Assembly (NCBI GenBank): GCA_017431945.1
Contig: JAFRJZ010000026.1
Location: 1 to 64,000 of the forward strand
Source: Candidatus Saccharimonadota bacterium
GTDB lineage: Bacteria > Patescibacteriota > Saccharimonadia > Saccharimonadales > Saccharimonadaceae
Direction of reading: 5' to 3'
DNA: 64,000 bases
The position numbers and the translations under genes are program-made. The notes beneath the pieces were generated by a model. That model searched no databases. It was not told where the DNA came from and saw only the letters and a program-made list of their open reading frames with translations. Of this stretch, positions 60,473-64,000 are shown in pieces (the first letter of the stretch is position 1; each line of letters starts with the position of its first letter).

Positions 60473-60601
60473 CGGAAGCGGGCCCTGTCGTTTTTACGGT
60501 TGTGGGTCCTGCCGCCACATATTCCCCCGCCGTGCTCACTTCGTTGCGCGCGTCGGGGGTCCCCCAAGTGGCGTCACCCACAACCTTGTCACCCGTTTCC
60601 G
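60473..60601 (+). repeat. nested palindromic element, family 2 within family 2
   Basis: Outer copy: arms CGGAAGCGGG (60473-60482) and CCCGTTTCCG (60592-60601) around CCCTGTCG and CTTGTCA remnants. Inner copy at 60496-60585 is complete: arms ACGGTTGTGGGT and ACCCACAACC, CCTGCCGCCACATATTCCCC, loop GTGCTCACTTCGTTGCGCGC, GGGGTCCCCCAAGTGGCGTC. The inner arms contain sequence of the outer element, as expected if it inserted into it. It lies between the two sortase genes. Confidence 0.85.
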
Positions 60602-60604
60602 AGC

Positions 60605-61219
60605 CTAATCAGCGTATACGATAAAGCGTTGGGAGTCATTGGCGCCATAACAGGTCATGAGAGAGATGTTGTGTCCGCCGGCGCCGACTACTTCGTCCAT
60701 CCTCGCTTGAACTTCGCTATACGACAGAGAGAAAGCTTTCTTGACTTTATAAGTCTGACCACCTAACACGATATAATCGCCACGCTCGGCGCTGGGAAGT
60801 TGGGCGAAGGCGCCGGCGCGGTGGGCGTAATAAAACTTGGCGCCGTAGTCCATACAGTGAATAATGCCAGCACCGGCGTCGTATTCGGTACAGTAGGTGT
60901 TGCCGACCTTGGATTTAGGGGTGATAGATTGATTGAAATACAAGGTTTTAGGACCGCTAACAGAGGCGCTAGCGGTGGTAACAGGGGCGGAATAGGTAGA
61001 ACCACTAGTGGTTTTGAAAGATTGGGCGATATCAGGGGTGTCAGTCTGGTCAGTAGTGTCTTTGACAGAGGTGATAGTACTCTTATTAATACCACCGGTG
61101 TCGCGGATTTCAGAGGTGGGGTAACCAAAAATATGACTACCGAGCGCAACAGCGCCGATAAAGGCGAAACAGACGGTTTGATAGAGGGCACGGAGCCCTG
61201 TTAGCTCAAAATATCTCAT
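60605..61219 (-). CDS. second sortase-like protein
   Basis: 204 aa from ATG 61219 (MRYFELTGLRALYQ), with GGGAG just upstream. N-terminal membrane helix (about residues 15-33), Ser/Thr-rich linker to residue ~95, then a sortase-like domain: His in FYYAHRAGAFAQLPSAERGD, VLGGQTYKVKKAFSLSY, Cys in NISLMTCYGANDSQ and Arg in SQRFIVYAD at the C terminus. Four extra Cys (two in the YCTEYDAGAGIIHCMDYG stretch) may form a disulfide, consistent with the DsbA-like protein nearby. Its own promoter is at 61248-61276. Confidence 0.8.
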   Translation of the reverse strand: MRYFELTGLRALYQTVCFAFIGAVALGSHIFGYPTSEIRDTGGINKSTITSVKDTTDQTDTPDIAQSFKTTSGSTYSAPVTTASASVSGPKTLYFNQSITPKSKVGNTYCTEYDAGAGIIHCMDYGAKFYYAHRAGAFAQLPSAERGDYIVLGGQTYKVKKAFSLSYSEVQARMDEVVGAGGHNISLMTCYGANDSQRFIVYAD

Positions 61220-61247
61220 ACACACTCCCAATTAAGGTTATGCTCTA

Positions 61248-61276
61248 ATTATATCACAGATTGCAAAATTAGTCAA
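61248..61276 (-). promoter_or_regulatory. promoter of the second sortase gene
   Basis: TTGACT (61271-61276), 17-bp spacer, TATAAT (61248-61253). The -35 overlaps the stop region of the 61269 gene. Confidence 0.85.
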
Positions 61277-61817
61277 CCCCTGGGGAGAAGTGTTTTAATT
61301 TACGGCGATGATCTTTATAATTGGGGTCGTGGTGGGCGACTTCGACCCAGAAGGCGGGCGAGTGGTCCATGTGGTTGAGGTGGGCGAGTTCGTGCAAAAT
61401 CACATAATCGCGCAACACCGGCGGGACTTTCATCAGGCCAATATTGAGAGAAATCGTGCGGTTGGATGAGCAACTACCCCAGCGAGTGTTGGCGTGAGAG
61501 AGGCGACATTTGTCATAATTATAGCTATATTTAGTGGCGAGATATTCAAGACGATAAGGTAACTCGGCGCGAGCCTGCTTGGTAAGCAACTTTTTCTTAG
61601 CGTCGCGGGCACGCTGAGTGGTGGGGTTTTTGACTGGCAACTGGGTGCGGATGGCGGAACGGCTGTAATTCAAGAACTTGCGCACTGCGCGGTCACTGGT
61701 ATACTTGGGTACCGACATTTGCAACCTCCCAGAGGTAGAAATGGAAAAACGCGCCGAGCGTGCCAAAGCGTTACGGCGCACAATCACCTCGCCAAATTCG
61801 GGATCTTCAATAATCAT
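61269..61817 (-). CDS. YgjP/DUF45-type metallopeptidase (M48-like)
   Basis: 182 aa. Zinc motif YVILHELAHLNHMDHSPAFW (HExxH followed by HxxxFW), preceded by SHANTRWGSCSSNRTISLNI, which is the YgjP/WLM signature. The N terminus VRRNALARSARFSISTSG fits the family. No signal peptide, so probably cytoplasmic; its biological substrate is unknown. It overlaps the kinase gene by one base. Confidence 0.88.
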   Translation of the reverse strand: MIIEDPEFGEVIVRRNALARSARFSISTSGRLQMSVPKYTSDRAVRKFLNYSRSAIRTQLPVKNPTTQRARDAKKKLLTKQARAELPYRLEYLATKYSYNYDKCRLSHANTRWGSCSSNRTISLNIGLMKVPPVLRDYVILHELAHLNHMDHSPAFWVEVAHHDPNYKDHRRKLKHFSPGVD

Positions 61818-62302
61818 TACTCGGCGAGCTGGGTTAGCACATGTTTGGCTTGGGTGGGATAGGTGTGCTTACCAGAGAGGATGATAGCGGACTCGGTGTC
61901 GGATGGGGCTTCTAGACGCTTGACTTTATTGTCGTATTCGGCCTTGGCCTTGGAGACGGATTTGAGGCGAGTCTTGAGGCGGGACTTGATGGTAGAGACA
62001 TCAGTCTGAATCCAGACGAGCGAAGGTTCGTAGCCGGCTTTGCGTAAGAGGTTACGCAGTTCCTGGCGGTCGGCCTCGGTATCGATGCCGCCTTCTAATA
62101 CAAAAGTAACGCCGGTCTTGGCGATCTGCTCAACTAGCATCACGAGCTGCTTTCTGGATAAGTTATATTCGGTTTTGAGTTGGCTCAGGTCATAATACGG
62201 AGCCTTGAATTGGTTTGAGAATTTTTTGCAAAAAGTGGACTTGCCGCTGCAAGGGGCGCCAAACACCAAGATTGCGCGTGAGATTGATTTTTTACCTTCC
62301 AT
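61817..62302 (-). CDS. P-loop kinase-like protein
   Basis: 161 aa. Walker A at the N terminus, AILVFGAPCSGKSTFCKKFS; VTFVLEGGIDTEADRQELR in the Walker B region; VWIQTDVSTIKSRLKTRLKS in the lid region. This is the pattern of small AAA_33/zeta-toxin-like nucleotide or small-molecule kinases. Substrate not recognisable. Coupled to the YgjP gene downstream, with the YhhN-like gene 7 nt upstream. Confidence 0.8.
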   Translation of the reverse strand: MEGKKSISRAILVFGAPCSGKSTFCKKFSNQFKAPYYDLSQLKTEYNLSRKQLVMLVEQIAKTGVTFVLEGGIDTEADRQELRNLLRKAGYEPSLVWIQTDVSTIKSRLKTRLKSVSKAKAEYDNKVKRLEAPSDTESAIILSGKHTYPTQAKHVLTQLAE

Positions 62303-62309
62303 AATAATC

Positions 62310-62834
62310 TTATTTTAACACAGGTTCTTTGCTTATGGCAAGTAGAATTTGCGCTGGTAAATAGAAAATCCAACAAAGCCAGCTGGTGATGGATTCGGGA
62401 ACAAGACCGACAAAACCAATGACAATACAGAGGTCGCAGGCGATAAAAAGAGCGAAGCCGAGAGCAGTGCGACGGTCTTGCTTGAGGGTAAAAATGAGGT
62501 TAAAGACTTCGGTGATGGCGTAAACAGCGGAGTAGACGAAAATATTAGGAATAAAGAGCGCAGTTAGGATGAGCGGGAGATAGATTTTGAGAAAAGTTTT
62601 GTGCGGGCAGTGACGGCAAAAGTAGGCAAGCTGAGCGAAACAAAAGACCATGGTGCCAACGGGGAGCAGACTATCAATGTTATTAGCAGTAGCGATGGCG
62701 AGGATAACATCAGAGGCGAGAGTAAAAAGAAAAGCAATTTTGAGTAGATAATCTTTGTCCTTGCGCTGTAAAACATAAATAAACAGGGCAAGAATCAGGA
62801 GAACTTTGATAATATTAATAATAAGCATAATCAT
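62310..62834 (-). CDS. YhhN-like membrane protein
   Basis: 174 aa, six or seven hydrophobic helices covering the entire length. LFTLASDVILAIATANN and ALGFALFIACDLCIVIGFVG resemble the paired Asp-containing helices (SDxxL, CDxxI) of the YhhN/TMEM86 family, whose animal members hydrolyse lysoplasmenyl lipids. The match is weak and the substrate unknown. Confidence 0.6.
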   Translation of the reverse strand: MIMLIINIIKVLLILALFIYVLQRKDKDYLLKIAFLFTLASDVILAIATANNIDSLLPVGTMVFCFAQLAYFCRHCPHKTFLKIYLPLILTALFIPNIFVYSAVYAITEVFNLIFTLKQDRRTALGFALFIACDLCIVIGFVGLVPESITSWLCWIFYLPAQILLAISKEPVLK

Positions 62835-62857
62835 AGAATATTTTGCGGTTTGTGAGA

Positions 62858-63544
62858 TTATTTGAGACCGGTTTTGAGGTAGGTTTTGAGGATATCCCAG
62901 CCGCGAGTACCGTCAATGGCGCCCTCTTCGCCATTATAAAAAACTGAGGGCATACCGCTGACAACCTTGGCGGTCTTAGCGGTGGCGTCTTCGACCGCTT
63001 CGGCGGTGGCATGAGTATCAAGGCAATCTTTGAAACTTTCACCGAGGCCAACGGATTGGCCGATTTTATACCAGTAATCGTCGGGGAGGTTCTTGATCTG
63101 GGGAGAGGTCTTGCTAATAGCGACACCTTTAGACTGGTAATCTTGGTAAAGTTTCTCGAGGGCGGCGGAGTAATAATCCCAGAATTTGCCTTCATTTTTA
63201 GCACAATAGATTGATTCGGCGGCGGGGCGCGAGGAATCAATATCACTGCCTTCGTAGAGATAGTCGGTGATACGGACTTCCCAGAGGACATCGTTGTCGG
63301 CGAGCCACTGCTTGAATTCATCTTGGTTGTGGATAATCGTCTGGCCGAGCACCGCGCAATAGGGGCACATAATGTCAGTATAGAGGACAAAATGATTCTT
63401 GGCCTCGAGGCTACCGATGGTAGTCTGTTGATCCCAGACTTGCTCGGCGGTGGATTTTTGACCAGTGAATAGGCTGATTGAAATTAACGCGCCGATGGCG
63501 ACGATGATAGCGACGATGATAGCAATTCTACCGGCTTTTTGCAT
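62858..63544 (-). CDS. DsbA-like thiol oxidoreductase, membrane-anchored
   Basis: 228 aa from ATG 63544 (MQKAGRIAIIVAI), chosen because AAAGGAGG lies just upstream. N-terminal helix (about residues 4-25), then a thioredoxin fold of the DsbA/BdbD type: HFVLYTDIMCPYCAVLGQTI with a CPYC active site and a cis-Pro region SGMPSVFYNGEEGAIDG. It likely forms or isomerises disulfides outside the membrane, for instance in the Cys-rich second sortase. It overlaps the partial membrane-protein gene. Confidence 0.88.
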   Translation of the reverse strand: MQKAGRIAIIVAIIVAIGALISISLFTGQKSTAEQVWDQQTTIGSLEAKNHFVLYTDIMCPYCAVLGQTIIHNQDEFKQWLADNDVLWEVRITDYLYEGSDIDSSRPAAESIYCAKNEGKFWDYYSAALEKLYQDYQSKGVAISKTSPQIKNLPDDYWYKIGQSVGLGESFKDCLDTHATAEAVEDATAKTAKVVSGMPSVFYNGEEGAIDGTRGWDILKTYLKTGLK

Positions 63545-64000
63545 TTGATTTCCTCCTTTTACGATATTCTTCATCTTTGATTATAACATAAGTTTCGAGT
63601 CCAAGCTTTTTGAGGGTCAAAATTGCTACGATGAGGGCAAGCGCCATTAGAGTCCAAGAGAGGAAGCCGGCGAGAAAATAACTACCAGTGCTGGTAAGAG
63701 CACCGATCAACGGAGCAAGTAGAGTGGTACCACAGGTGGGGCAGCCAGAGCCAAGCACCGCTAGCCCGGTGACAATGCCGACATTTTGGAGTTCGTCGGT
63801 GGCCTTGCGTTTTTTGATGATGAGTGCAATCAGGCCGATGAGGATGCCTTGCAAGAGAGAGATAGAGAATACTAGGAGCCAGTCGGTAAAAGTACGGCCA
63901 ACGCCGAAAGTAGCGAGAAAAGCGTCACTTAAAATTTGCCATTTGCCAGTTAAATCGGCGACAAATAGGGCTTTAAAAGTGCTAAAACCGGTGAATAAAA
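63528..64000 (-). CDS. partial membrane protein with GCPTCG motif, cut by the window edge
   Basis: The frame stays open from 63528 to the end of the window, so only the C-terminal ~156 aa are visible. About three hydrophobic helices; VLGSGCPTCGTTLLAPLIGA holds a CxxC at the start of a helix; the tail DEEYRKRRKSNAKSR is basic. The 3' end overlaps the DsbA-like gene, so the two are coupled. The CxxC next to a DsbA-like partner suggests a quinone-linked or DsbD/VKOR-like redox partner, but I cannot assign a family. Confidence 0.6.
   Translation of the reverse strand, partial: LFTGFSTFKALFVADLTGKWQILSDAFLATFGVGRTFTDWLLVFSISLLQGILIGLIALIIKKRKATDELQNVGIVTGLAVLGSGCPTCGTTLLAPLIGALTSTGSYFLAGFLSWTLMALALIVAILTLKKLGLETYVIIKDEEYRKRRKSNAKSR

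Noticed and set aside
1-64000. CRISPR array or prophage
   Set aside because: No regularly spaced direct repeats with unique spacers, and no cas, integrase, capsid or terminase genes.
1-64000. Alternative genetic code (TGA as Gly, as in Gracilibacteria)
   Set aside because: Core genes end at TGA and run open under the standard code; TGATG overlaps at gene joints show TGA is a stop.

Overview
The window most resembles a chromosome segment of Candidatus Saccharibacteria (TM7, Patescibacteria/CPR). Evidence: single-copy housekeeping genes packed almost end to end on the minus strand, the standard code with TGA as stop, a GatCAB route to Gln-tRNA, FISUMP-like and Ig-like surface proteins, two sortases, and many genes whose ATG lies 6-8 nt after an extended -10 box (leaderless mRNAs). 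The placement is inferred from gene content.

Layout. 0.3-14.3 kb: information-processing genes (rpoC, rpoB, khpA, rpsP, rnc, a Nudix gene, nusB, rpmF, fusA) and two unknown genes. 14.4-28.2 kb: an accessory stretch with small two-helix membrane proteins, a tandem ThyX-like protein, a UvrD-like helicase with an elaborate leader and a candidate antisense RNA, two inverted copies of a tdk-tmk pair, two of three paralogous orphan CdiA-CT-like nucleases, and pflBA. 28.2-38.0 kb: gatC-gatA-x-gatB, uvrB, a LOG-family gene, rpe, rpiB, gap, rpsG and rpsL. 38.1-43.5 kb: the third nuclease, a FISUMP surface-protein fragment fused to the end of leuS, leuS, a TrmH-type methyltransferase and an Ig-like surface protein. 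43.5-56.1 kb: dnaE, galU, a MurF/hydrolase/aminotransferase/FemX/FemX envelope operon, rpsJ and tuf. 56.2-64 kb: an unknown gene, a decayed-looking tRNA, a beta-lactamase-fold protein, CapA, two sortases, a YgjP-type protease, a P-loop kinase, a YhhN-like protein and a DsbA-like protein beside a membrane protein cut by the window edge. I see no rRNA, CRISPR array, transposase or prophage.

The most unusual content is three unrelated families of short palindromic elements, 14 to 15 copies, all in the same orientation. Each has a conserved structured core bounded by outer arms of about 10-25 bp that are complementary to each other but differ from copy to copy, because they consist of flanking host sequence. 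Six copies lie in frame inside genes (helicase, gatB, gatA, uvrB and leuS twice), and the same element is read in different frames in different hosts. They recall the Rickettsia palindromic elements, but the captured inverted host arms suggest a different insertion mechanism.

Two further systems stand out. The three nuclease paralogs share one promoter with a 17-bp spacer and exactly 7 nt to the ATG; a fourth copy of the promoter drives a structured leader before the helicase. Three small genes share a promoter-leader cassette in which a leader motif around TCTAGA is complementary to a motif at the stop codon.
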